Of a DNA stretch of 37,086 nt, positions 13,899-20,260 are shown piece by piece. Under the pieces are notes generated by a model. The model was not told the origin of the DNA. It worked only from the letters and a program-made list of their open reading frames with translations, and ran no database searches. The DNA is from CAZWRK01 sp964635875. GTDB taxonomy: Bacteria > Pseudomonadota > Gammaproteobacteria > Burkholderiales > Aquaspirillaceae. The stretch is from contig CAZWRK010000033.1 of assembly GCA_964635875.1 (NCBI GenBank), positions 1 through 37,086 of the forward strand. The letters are read 5' to 3'. The position numbers and the translations under genes were made by a program. Every line of letters starts with the position of its first letter. Within the stretch, counting starts at the first letter, position 1.

Positions 13899-15415
13899 CC
13901 GGTAGTGGATATCTTTTTTGCCATGAGCCGCAGGAAAGCCGCGGCCGCGCCGGTTTTATTGATTCTGTTTTTGCCGCCCTTTTCCAGTATTTGGTCAGCG
14001 ATGTTTTTTTTGTTGTTTAAGATTTCGATGATGTCCTCCTCGATGGTGCCGGGGCAGACGTAATAATAAACGTTTACGGTCCCGCCCTGCCCAAGCCGGT
14101 GCGCCCGGTCCTCAGCCTGCCGGTGGACTTCCGGACTCCAGTCCATGTCGGCGAACATTACGATGCTGGCCGCGGTGAGGTTAATGCCGACGCCTCCCGC
14201 TTCGATGTTGCCTATAAAAACTTTTATCAGCGGATCGTTTTGGAAGCTGTCGACCGACGCCTGCCGGTCGTCCATGTCGTCCTCGCCGGTGAGTTTAACC
14301 CAGCCTATCTGCAGCTCGCGCATTTTGTCCGCGAGCATTTCGACTGTCTTGGTGTACTGGGTAAAGATGATGACCTTTTCGTCCTGCTCCACGGCGTTTT
14401 GGATGTCGGCCGCGATGCGCTCGATCTTGGCCCGGCTGCAGACCTGTTTTAATTTTTGCAGCTCCACGAGCTGCTTGGCCTGCAGGATGTTTTCCAGCTT
14501 TTCCGGATCTATCGGGTTTCGCTGCAGGTATTCGAGGTAGGACTCCCATGCGTGGTCGTATTCGCGCCGCGTGGTTTCGTCCATTTCCACTTCCATGACC
14601 GAGATTATTTTTTCCGGCAAATCCAGCACTTGGTTTTTCTTGCGCCGGATGATGCTGCCGTCCAGCTTTTGCCGCAGCTCATCGAGGTTGGTCGCGCCGG
14701 TCATGTTCGGGAATTTGAACAGGTGCCGGTACCTGCTGCGGTTGTTGTAATACTTATAGGCCCGGTCCTGGCTCTGCAGGAATTGCCTGCCGGTTTCGAG
14801 GTCTTGGACTTTTACCATCCAGAACATGCCGCAGTAGCGCGTGGCGAATTCCGTTTCGTTTTTTCCGAGCGGATGCCCGATGGCTTTTAAGAGGTTGAAT
14901 ATCTCGATCGGCCGGTTTAGGATCGGCGTCCCGGTCAGGCAGTAGACCCGCTGCATCTTTTTGGCAATTCCGGAAAACGACAGCCAGCCGTCGCCTTTTT
15001 TCATCCGGCCGCCCACGATCGCTTTTGCCCTGATGCTTTTGCCTTTGATGTAATGGGCCTCGTCGAGTATCAGCGTGTCCATGCCGCGCTCGATCAGCCC
15101 CTCGATCGCCGCCATTTTCTTTTCCACGATGTCGTAGTTGATGATGTACCAGCCGCTGCCGCCCGCCGGGTCGGTTTCCGTCGTGGAGAGTATGCACACC
15201 CGCGCGTCCGGATAAACCATGCGGATTTCCCGCTGCCAGTTTATTTTCAAGCTGGCCGGGCATATCACCAGTACGCTGTCGCTTTCCTTGCCCGCGGCGA
15301 TGATGGCCTGCCGAGTTTTTCCCAGCCCCATCTCGTCGGCGAGGATGGCTTTTTTCTTTTTGATCAGAAACGCTATCCCCTTTTTTTGGTGTTCGAATAA
15401 TTCAACGTTTGCCAT
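13899..15415 (-). CDS. SNF2-family DEAD/DEAH helicase, 3' end lost in gap
   Basis: 505 residues are visible. Motifs in order are DEMGLGKT (Walker A, residues 27-34), LDEAHYIKG (DEAH box), CLTGTPILNRP (motif III), IIFTQYTKT, NIEAGGVGINL (motif V) and QAEDRAHRLGQ (motif VI). This is a compact SNF2-type ATPase as often found in phage replication modules; it probably remodels DNA or protein-DNA complexes during replication or recombination rather than unwinding like DnaB. The stop codon is inside the gap, but the family motifs are complete. Its start overlaps the preceding 56-residue gene by 14 bases. Confidence 0.93.
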
Positions 15416-15572
15416 TGTGGAAGAGTTGCCTGTTGGCGGATTTTAATTTTCTTTTTAGCAGGCTTATTTTCTGCGAGAGAGCGTCTGCCTGCAAGTAATC
15501 GCCCCGCTGCCGCGCATGCAGCCGCATTGTTTTGAGCTGTCCCAGCAGCTCACGCGCCACCCAGTATTGCAT
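15402..15572 (-). CDS. Small basic helical protein (56 aa)
   Basis: Direct translation gives 56 residues starting MQYWVARELLGQLKTM and ending RQLFHNGKR. It is helical and strongly basic (SQKISLLKRKLKSA). The ATG comes 2 bases after the upstream stop codon at 15574-15576, and the gene overlaps the helicase start by 14 bases, so it fills an otherwise empty 158-base space in the operon. The sequence resembles a small nucleic-acid-binding or helicase-associated protein, but no family is recognised. Confidence 0.7.
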   Translation of the reverse strand: MQYWVARELLGQLKTMRLHARQRGDYLQADALSQKISLLKRKLKSANRQLFHNGKR

Positions 15573-15573
15573 G

Positions 15574-15768
15574 TCAGTTAAATCTCAGCTCGTTGTTGCG
15601 CTGGGCCGCTTCCAGCTTGTCCCGCATCCATCCCATCACGGCGTCGACTTTTTGATCCGGCGGCACTTTGAGCGTGTCCTGCCGGTCGTGGCGGTTGCCT
15701 TTGTTGTCGCTCCAGCGCAGCTGCACGAACAGCCCGCCTTTGCCATCTTCTTTGATCAGAGCAATCAT
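15574..15768 (-). CDS. Hypothetical small protein
   Basis: A 64-residue protein. Its N-terminal half is beta-like (IALIKEDGKGGLFVQLRWSD) and its C-terminal half helical (VDAVMGWMRDKLEAAQRNNE). The small alpha/beta layout is like many phage accessory proteins. It stands 14 bases after the 27-residue ORF and just before the 56-residue ORF. The family is not recognised. Confidence 0.65.
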   Translation of the reverse strand: MIALIKEDGKGGLFVQLRWSDNKGNRHDRQDTLKVPPDQKVDAVMGWMRDKLEAAQRNNELRFN

Positions 15769-15782
15769 GTTTTTATTTTGGC

Positions 15783-15866
15783 CTATTCGCCGTCGTCCCC
15801 GAAGAGCTTCTTGTCAATCTCCCTAAGCTCCTCCGGAGTCGGCCGCGGCGGTTGATCGTCGGCCAT
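15783..15866 (-). CDS. Micro-ORF, acidic peptide (27 aa)
   Basis: A 27-residue ORF beginning MADDQPPRPTPEELREIDKK and ending in an acidic tail, with stop TAG. The leader AACAACACT-ATG matches other start sites of this genome, and the ORF fills the gap between two genes. The product would be an amphipathic helix with acidic ends, perhaps a small partner-binding peptide. Its length makes it uncertain. Confidence 0.45.
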   Translation of the reverse strand: MADDQPPRPTPEELREIDKKLFGDDGE

Positions 15867-15873
15867 AGTGTTG

Positions 15874-16152
15874 TTACTTTTCGTTTAGCAAATCCTCGTA
15901 CAGCGCAGACCCGACCTTTTTTAACTTTTCGTCTGCGGCGTTTTCAACATCATACTGGATTTCCTTAATAAGCAAGTCTTTGATCTGGCCGGTCGCGTTG
16001 TGCAGGATGTACATCCTGCCCGGCCCCAGATATTTTTTGGCGAGTTCCTCGATGAACCTGTCGGTTGAAATCCGCACGTCCCGTTCGAAGTCCGCTACCG
16101 CCCTGTCCACAAAGTTTTGCTCGATGACCGAGCGCGTTTTGTTTTCTGGCAT
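15874..16152 (-). CDS. Hypothetical helical protein
   Basis: A 92-residue, mainly helical protein (VIEQNFVDRAVADFERDVRI, DEKLKKVGSALYEDLLNEK). The leader GGTAACACC-ATG combines an A/C-rich start context with a weak GG. It starts 4 bases after the stop of the 140-residue gene, so it is in the same operon. The function is unknown. Confidence 0.68.
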   Translation of the reverse strand: MPENKTRSVIEQNFVDRAVADFERDVRISTDRFIEELAKKYLGPGRMYILHNATGQIKDLLIKEIQYDVENAADEKLKKVGSALYEDLLNEK

Positions 16153-16156
16153 GGTG

Positions 16157-16579
16157 TTACCTTTCGTAGTATCCCTCGCCCGTGTGGGCGCGGGGGTTTT
16201 TGAATAATGTTTGCAGCATTGCTTTGTCCACGTTGCGGCGGAACAGTGGCTGCCGCCTGCCGCTCGGGTGGCTGACCACGGTCCCGACAGTGTTCTTGCT
16301 GTACCAGTAATCGAGCAGCGTGTCCTTGCCCTTTTTGAATCGGATCATAAATTGATCCGGCTTGTGCTCGACTGGCCGCCAGCCGAGCCGCAGCCCGGTC
16401 CGGATGGCGTAGTCTATCCGCCCGCCGTATTCCCGCGCGGCCTGCAGCGCGTATTTTTCTATGATCGCCTGCGGCCGCAGGTCTTGGGTTTCGATGGCCG
16501 CCGTTAGGAAGCTGTCAGGGTTTGCCGGAATCGGCGACCGCGCAAATAATTCCGGAATTTTTTTCAAAAATTTTAACAT
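16157..16579 (-). CDS. Hypothetical basic protein
   Basis: A 140-residue protein with 10% or more Arg/Lys, including GRIDYAIRTGLRLGWRPVEH, DQFMIRFKKGKD and SHPSGRRQPLFRRN. A clear AAGGAGG stands just before the ATG, one of the better Shine-Dalgarno sites here. It lies directly after SSB. The basic charge and position suggest DNA or RNA binding in replication; the family is not recognised. Confidence 0.7.
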   Translation of the reverse strand: MLKFLKKIPELFARSPIPANPDSFLTAAIETQDLRPQAIIEKYALQAAREYGGRIDYAIRTGLRLGWRPVEHKPDQFMIRFKKGKDTLLDYWYSKNTVGTVVSHPSGRRQPLFRRNVDKAMLQTLFKNPRAHTGEGYYER

Positions 16580-16588
16580 CCGCCCTCC

Positions 16589-17041
16589 TTAAAACGAAAT
16601 GTCTTCCACGTTAATGTCGCCGCCGTCGAAGCTGTCGTCCTGCTTGCCGCCGAATGCCTGCTCCACCACGTCAGCCGGTGATTGCGCCCGCGGCTCGCTG
16701 CGCTGTCCCTGCGGCTTTTGCCCCAGCTGGAAGTCCTCGACCATTATTTCGGTGCTGGTGCGCTTGGTGCCGTCTTTGGCTTCCCATTCGCGATATTCGA
16801 TCCGGCCGCTTACGTAGACCTCCTGCCCCTTTTTGCAGTACGGCGCGATGACCTTTTCCGCCAGCGGGCCGAATGCCACGCAGTTATGGAATTGAGTCGT
16901 TTCGACTTTTTCGCCGGACTGCTTTTTGTAGCTGTGGTTGGTAGCCAGCCCGAATTTTACCACTCCGCTTCCGGACGGCAGAGTCCGGAGTTCGGGGTCG
17001 CGGGTAACGCGCCCGATGAGATGTGCTTTGTTTAAGTTCAT
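16589..17041 (-). CDS. ssb: Single-stranded DNA-binding protein
   Basis: A 150-residue protein. The OB fold occupies residues 1-~105 (MNLNKAHLIGRVTRDPELRT, FHNCVAFGPLAEKVIAPYCK, VYVSGRIEYREWEAKDGTKR), followed by a disordered Gln/Gly/Asp-rich linker. The acidic tip NVEDISF matches the SSB C-terminal tail (DDIPF-type) that docks partner proteins. It coats single-stranded DNA during replication and works with the annealing and NinB-like proteins. Confidence 0.95.
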   Translation of the reverse strand: MNLNKAHLIGRVTRDPELRTLPSGSGVVKFGLATNHSYKKQSGEKVETTQFHNCVAFGPLAEKVIAPYCKKGQEVYVSGRIEYREWEAKDGTKRTSTEIMVEDFQLGQKPQGQRSEPRAQSPADVVEQAFGGKQDDSFDGGDINVEDISF

Positions 17042-17047
17042 GTTGTT

Positions 17048-17539
17048 TTAATTAATTTTTTCTATCGTTACCTGACCCAGTCCCTGCTGCAGCGGGAAGA
17101 GCTGCTTAAAGGCGTAGCTGGAGAGGTCTATGATCCGGTCCGGATGCACCGAGGCGTCCGGTCCGTAGTCGTTTACCATCACGTTGACGCATTTGGTTTT
17201 TTCAAACCAGCTGCAGACGTGGAGCATAGTGCCGCGCGGCCAGTCCCTTGTCGCCGCCGTCCGGTGGCTCGCGCTGTAGTTTTCTATTCCGGCCAGGTCG
17301 TAATCGTACCAGCTGGCGGTGCCGAGCTGCCCGATCTCTTTTTGCTGATCCGGAAGTTTGAATTCGAGCCTGTTGTTTATTTCCTCCTCGATGACCTTTT
17401 GCCCGGCCGCTATGGTATCCATCTGTCGTTGCATTTCGTCCAGCTGGTTTTTCTGCTCATTATAGGTTCTGGTTTCGATCCGATGCGCGTACCAGACTCC
17501 GGTAAAAATCACGAGTATTAATATAATAAATTTTTTCAT
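17048..17539 (-). CDS. RlpA-like (double-psi beta-barrel) membrane-anchored protein
   Basis: A 163-residue protein. An N-terminal hydrophobic anchor (residues 4-18, IILILVIFTGVWYA) is followed by a coiled coil to ~60. A double-psi barrel (about 70-161) matches RlpA: TASWYD at the start, HRTAATRDWPRGTML, MVNDYGPD with the conserved Asp (D124), and RIIDLSSYAF. RlpA proteins are lytic transglycosylases that cut denuded peptidoglycan strands; some family members only bind glycans. It is unusual in lying between SSB and the first early gene rather than in the lysis region. Confidence 0.82.
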   Translation of the reverse strand: MKKFIILILVIFTGVWYAHRIETRTYNEQKNQLDEMQRQMDTIAAGQKVIEEEINNRLEFKLPDQQKEIGQLGTASWYDYDLAGIENYSASHRTAATRDWPRGTMLHVCSWFEKTKCVNVMVNDYGPDASVHPDRIIDLSSYAFKQLFPLQQGLGQVTIEKIN

Positions 17540-17555
17540 GGTTTTTGTTTTAATT

Positions 17556-17669
17556 TTATTTCCTGTGCCAGCTTAGTTTTTGCAGCTGCAGGAACAGTGT
17601 TTTATGTTCCCGCATCAGCTCTCTTGTTTTTGGCTGGTCGCCCCGCCCGCTGACTATGGCAAGGTCGAT
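17556..17669 (-). CDS. Partial helical protein, 5' end lost in gap
   Basis: The 3' end of a gene: 37 residues (IDLAIVSGRGDQPKTRELMR ... LQKLSWHRK) ending in TAA. In the placeholder frame it joins the DUF3846-like protein, but the true gap length is unknown and the two ends may belong to different genes. The basic helix is like its neighbours. Confidence 0.5.
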   Translation of the reverse strand: MDLAIVSGRGDQPKTRELMREHKTLFLQLQKLSWHRK

Positions 17670-17769
17670 NNNNNNNNNNNNNNNNNNNNNNNNNNNNNNN
17701 NNNNNNNNNNNNNNNNNNNNNNNNNNNNNNNNNNNNNNNNNNNNNNNNNNNNNNNNNNNNNNNNNNNNN
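17670..17769. other. Assembly gap of 100 N
   Basis: Exactly 100 N. It interrupts the first gene(s) of the early operon. Confidence 0.95.
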
Positions 17770-17984
17770 GTTCGCCGCGCGATAAAGCTCGCCGAGATGT
17801 TAATTGGTTTTCGCTTAAGCAGCCCCTCCTCGTCGACCACGAGGATCATGCCGTTTGGCGTCCGCACGGTTTCGATGTATCCGCCTACCATTTCCTGCAG
17901 CTCGGCCAGCTGGTAGTGTTTGCCGTCTTTTGGCGGCCGGTGCTGCAGCGGGCCGGACGTCGTAACGTATGCTGTTGGTTTCAT
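17770..17984 (-). CDS. DUF3846-like early protein, 3' end lost in gap
   Basis: 71 residues are visible. KHYQLAELQEMVGGYIETVR followed by MILVVDEEGLLKRKPINISA matches the DUF3846 pattern (LEELQ..VGGYIE.v, lvvNEeG). These are small proteins common near the start of phage early regions, of unknown function. It is the first gene after the early promoter at 18017-18045 and has a GGGGACAAAACC-ATG leader. The C-terminus is hidden by the gap. Confidence 0.7.
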
Positions 17985-18016
17985 GGTTTTGTCCCCTATG
18001 CTTAATGCTTTATTAA

Positions 18017-18045
18017 ATTATACCTCCATATAATACTAAAGTCCA
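18017..18045 (-). promoter_or_regulatory. Early sigma70-like promoter
   Basis: On the minus strand TGGACT (-35, 4 of 6) is followed by a 17-base spacer and a perfect TATAAT. The first early gene starts ~33 bases downstream at 17984. A terminator directly upstream insulates it from read-through. Confidence 0.65.
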
Positions 18046-18096
18046 GCGAGTTATCCCCTCTTTTAGTTAAAATTCGCCTTATATTTTGCATAATTG

Positions 18097-18124
18097 AAAA
18101 AACCCTCCGGCGCTGGCGCCGGAA
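18097..18124 (-). terminator. Strong rho-independent terminator (minus strand)
   Basis: TCCGGCGC and GCGCCGGA form a perfect 8-bp stem with a 2-base loop centre, extended by CC/GG pairs. In minus-strand RNA it is followed by six U. It would stop transcripts from the late or small-gene block before the early promoter. Confidence 0.8.
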
Positions 18125-18168
18125 GGTATCTGTCGGTAGTCTTTTGTATGTACTCTAATGATAGGTAA

Positions 18169-18237
18169 GGTTGGCGACAAAGTGACCAACTGGTTGGCCC
18201 GAAAGTGACCAACTGGTTGGCGACAAAGTGACCAACT
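18169..18237. repeat. Three tandem 23-bp iterons
   Basis: Exact units run 18169-18191, 18192-18214 and 18215-18237. Units 1 and 3 are identical (GGTTGGCGACAAAGTGACC plus AACT); unit 2 differs only where GAC becomes CCG. Each unit holds the dyad TTGG-N11-CCAA. They are likely binding sites for an initiator or repressor. The candidate binder is the winged-helix replication protein at 9130 or the protein at 10862. Confidence 0.85.
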
Positions 18238-18261
18238 GGAATTTATTGGCTTTTTGCATAA

Positions 18262-18285
18262 AAGCGGGGGCGGTTTTGTCCGTCC
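18262..18285 (-). terminator. Rho-independent terminator after the small-gene pair
   Basis: On the minus strand CGGGGACGG-ACAAAA-CCGCCCCCG forms a 9-bp stem with one A-C mismatch, followed by CTTTTATG. It lies just past the stop at 18295. Confidence 0.72.
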
Positions 18286-18294
18286 CCGTTTTCC

Positions 18295-18516
18295 CTATGC
18301 CGGTTTCCACCAGTCATTCCAGAGGATGCTTACCGCGTCCTCGAATGTGGCGGCGGCTCGGAATAAGGCATGATAGGCATCATGCTGCAGCCTGCTCTTG
18401 TCGAGCGTGAAGTGCGGTTGCCGGTCCGGATGTTTCGGCGGCACGTGGTGCGAGGTCAGTTCAGCCGCATCGCGACCGCGCTTCCCACATTGGTAACGTT
18501 TAGCATTCCATGACAT
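18295..18516 (-). CDS. Small HNH-like His-rich protein
   Basis: A 73-residue protein. TSHHVPPKHPDRQPHFTLD and LQHDAYHALFRAAATFEDAV give a His-rich pattern (HH..PKH...H...YH.LF) that I associate with small HNH-like phage proteins, although the complete metal site is not proved. A good Shine-Dalgarno (GGAGGG, 8 bases before ATG) fixes the start even though it overlaps the previous gene by 61 bases. It is the last gene before the control region. Confidence 0.62.
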   Translation of the reverse strand: MSWNAKRYQCGKRGRDAAELTSHHVPPKHPDRQPHFTLDKSRLQHDAYHALFRAAATFEDAVSILWNDWWKPA

Positions 18517-18653
18517 GGCTTGCCCTCCAGTTGCTTTTGTACCTTTTGCAGGCAGGCTCGGTGGAATACTCCGAGGTCTTTTTGCACCCGCTCCGGGTCG
18601 AACGGCGCCACGGCCACGTGGCAGACCGGACAGTGTACTGGTTGATGCTGCAT
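18456..18653 (-). CDS. Small zinc-finger-like protein
   Basis: A 65-residue protein. HCPVCHVAV near the start and FHRACLQ further on give a C-x2-C...H-x2-C arrangement like a small zinc finger. AGGAGGG stands just before the ATG and a promoter (18707-18715) lies ~55 bases upstream, so it starts its own short operon with the gene at 18295. A regulatory or host-takeover role is possible but unproved. Confidence 0.65.
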   Translation of the reverse strand: MQHQPVHCPVCHVAVAPFDPERVQKDLGVFHRACLQKVQKQLEGKPCHGMLNVTNVGSAVAMRLN

Positions 18654-18706
18654 AGCGACCCTCCTTTTGGATCGTTTTGGTTTCGAGAAGTATTGCCCTC
18701 TCTTAA

Positions 18707-18715
18707 ATTATAGCA
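18707..18715 (-). promoter_or_regulatory. Extended -10 promoter for the small-gene pair
   Basis: The minus strand reads TGCTATAATTTAAG, a perfect extended -10 directly after the ncRNA terminator. The next ATG is at 18653 with a good ribosome site. Confidence 0.62.
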
Positions 18716-18718
18716 AAG

Positions 18719-18741
18719 AAAAAACCCTCCGGGGAGGAGGA
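18719..18741 (-). terminator. Rho-independent terminator after the holin/ncRNA
   Basis: On the minus strand CCTCC (18736-18740) pairs with GGAGG (18726-18730) around a 5-base loop, with an extra U-G pair, followed by six T. It ends the late transcript and/or the candidate ncRNA. Confidence 0.7.
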
Positions 18742-18812
18742 TTTAATCCCGAATGGCTTGTAAGCCGATCCGATAAGCAGGAGTCCGGAACACCATGTGA
18801 AAACCGGACGCC
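18719..18812 (-). ncRNA. Candidate ~94-nt structured ncRNA
   Basis: A short unit with its own extended -10 promoter (18819-18827) and terminator (18719-18741), with no long reading frame. Predicted stems in minus-strand RNA include GTCCGG/CCGGAC (18804-18809 with 18783-18788, loop holding CAC-ATG-GTG), a GGCTT/AAGCC hairpin near 18758-18769, GGGA/TCCT and the terminator. It is not a tRNA: no acceptor/T-arm pattern fits. A 17-codon ORF starts at the ATG in the first loop, so a leader peptide is an alternative. Confidence 0.4.
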
Positions 18813-18818
18813 TTTTAT

Positions 18819-18827
18819 ATTATAGCA
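18819..18827 (-). promoter_or_regulatory. Extended -10 promoter at the end of the holin gene
   Basis: The minus strand reads GTGCTATAATATAAA, sharing TGCTATAAT with the portal promoter. It lies immediately after the holin stop (18830) and precedes the candidate ncRNA. No -35 box is recognisable. Confidence 0.5.
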
Positions 18828-18829
18828 CG

Positions 18830-19084
18830 TTACTGGCCGTCTTGCTTCAAAAACCAAGCCCAGAACATTGTCGCGCTGCCTAAGATGCCTAAGACGGCAA
18901 TCCACGCGGCCGTGTCCTTTATAAACCAGTACGCGGTGCCCAGCACCAACGACGCGCCGATGACTGTTATCTTAGTCCCGAACGCGCTCAGTTGGAATTT
19001 TTCTTTGGCGTATTGGATCGCCGCCGACAATGCGGCCCCGACGATCGGGATTGCCAAAAAATCCGTCAGCCTGCTTAAGTCCAT
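18830..19084 (-). CDS. Holin-like membrane protein
   Basis: An 84-residue protein. Three hydrophobic segments (about 9-26, 38-56, 59-79) are separated by charged turns (YAKEKFQ, IKDTA), with a short charged C-terminus (LKQDGQ). Size, topology and place directly after the peptidase gene fit a holin that opens the inner membrane at lysis. Other small membrane proteins cannot be excluded from sequence alone. Confidence 0.68.
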   Translation of the reverse strand: MDLSRLTDFLAIPIVGAALSAAIQYAKEKFQLSAFGTKITVIGASLVLGTAYWFIKDTAAWIAVLGILGSATMFWAWFLKQDGQ

Positions 19085-19114
19085 ATAAGTTTTGTTTTCC
19101 CCCTCCCTTAATTC

Positions 19115-20260
19115 TTAAAAATTCAGCTTCAGGTCGACCGACCAGTCAGTTGTTCCGTCCGCGTTTACGGTGTGGAGCTGATAGCTGTCGGTCTTGGCCC
19201 AGCTGCGCCACTGCGTTTCGTCGGTGGCTTTTACGATCTGCGTCCCGTTCGGTCCGTCGACCATGACGCCGAACGTCTTGCCGTCGGCGAATTGCACTTT
19301 CAAAATTTTGATCATTGGATTTTGGTTAATGTTATTTGATTTGTCCGTGAGCGTCCACGGGTTAAACAGCACAGCCTGCCGGAACGATTGCCCGGCGCCA
19401 AGCACCTGCGCCGTTGCCCATTCCTCGCCGAGCAGCTGCCAGCCGTTTTTCCCGGCCCCGTTTCCCCATGAGTTTATAATGCCGAGATTCTTTTTGGCGT
19501 CTTTGACCGCCTTGCCGAAGTATAAGGCATGCCCCCAGATATCAGATCCGTCGGCCGGTACCTGCGGCTTTTGCGACATCCACGTGCCATTGTTGCTGCC
19601 GATTACGCCGCCGTATACCCCGAAATTCAGCAGCATGGCCCACGCAAACGCGTCGATCCAGTCCGAGGTATAGGAGATTACCCTGTATTGCCTGCTGGCC
19701 AAAACTTTCCGGATGGCTTTTATGGCGTCGGTTTCGGTTATTTGCTGCAGCATAAAGTCCTCGGTCGGCGGATTGCCTTTGTCGTAGGACGGCACTAAGC
19801 TTTCCGTGGCCACGCCCGGGTCCACGCAGCGGGCCATAGCGTCGCGCAGCTGCGCCCCTTTGCCGTAGCCGAGGCTGATCCACTTGTAGATATCCTTTGC
19901 CGAGATGTCGACCCACTCGCCGGTTTCGATGAAGTTCAAAACTGACAGGTACATGCTCGCGCCCTGCCCGGTGCAGCTGCTGCTGCCGTTTTGGTTTTTG
20001 GGCTGGATAATAAACGGCGGGATGTTTTTTTGTTTTACCTCGGCCGCGATTTCCTTGTATCTGTCGTAGCCCCATCCGGACTTGCCGCGCGGCCCGTAGA
20101 ACGCGTCCTCGCTGCCGATGTATTTCCGGTAGCCGAGCAGCATTTCGATGTCAAAGCCCAAGTCCCAGTCAAAGGGCTGGCTGGCTCCGGCGAATATAAA
20201 GTCGCGCTCATCTTTTTCGTCGGCCACCGCGCCGGTGCCGTATCCGTATTCGTTTGTCAT
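19115..20260 (-). CDS. Papain-like (C1 family) cysteine peptidase
   Basis: A 381-residue protein. The full papain catalytic set is visible: oxyanion Gln90 six residues before Cys96 (KNQNGSSSCTGQG), His244 (SDIWGHALYFGK) and Asn263 (NSWGNG). The C-terminal ~75 residues look like an extra beta domain (ILKVQFADGKTFGVMVDGPN, DETQWRSWAKTDSYQLHTVN), perhaps for binding. There is no signal peptide. It stands between a membrane coiled-coil protein and the holin, where an endolysin is expected, so it may cleave a protein or peptide in the host envelope. A virion-borne role with the tail is the main alternative. Confidence 0.82.
   Translation of the reverse strand: MTNEYGYGTGAVADEKDERDFIFAGASQPFDWDLGFDIEMLLGYRKYIGSEDAFYGPRGKSGWGYDRYKEIAAEVKQKNIPPFIIQPKNQNGSSSCTGQGASMYLSVLNFIETGEWVDISAKDIYKWISLGYGKGAQLRDAMARCVDPGVATESLVPSYDKGNPPTEDFMLQQITETDAIKAIRKVLASRQYRVISYTSDWIDAFAWAMLLNFGVYGGVIGSNNGTWMSQKPQVPADGSDIWGHALYFGKAVKDAKKNLGIINSWGNGAGKNGWQLLGEEWATAQVLGAGQSFRQAVLFNPWTLTDKSNNINQNPMIKILKVQFADGKTFGVMVDGPNGTQIVKATDETQWRSWAKTDSYQLHTVNADGTTDWSVDLKLNF

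Larger units (their letters stand above)
17985..18294. other. Control region between late and early genes
   Basis: The largest space without genes (about 310 bases). Read on the minus strand it holds a terminator at 18262-18285, three iterons at 18169-18237, a stronger terminator at 18097-18124, then the early promoter. The position between the end and start of the transcription cycle suits a replication origin or master operator. No protein frame with credible start is seen. Confidence 0.65.

Noticed and set aside
18097..18237. CRISPR array
   Set aside because: Only three directly tandem 23-bp units without spacers; these are iterons, and no cas genes are present.
18719..18812. tRNA gene in the holin-early intergenic space
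   Set aside because: Stems exist, but no 7-bp acceptor, no TTCRA T-loop and no CCA-ready end fit on either strand.
18708..18905. Minus-strand 65-codon frame across the holin end and ncRNA region
   Set aside because: It runs through a terminator and a promoter and has no start signal; the region is better explained by the holin end and an RNA unit.
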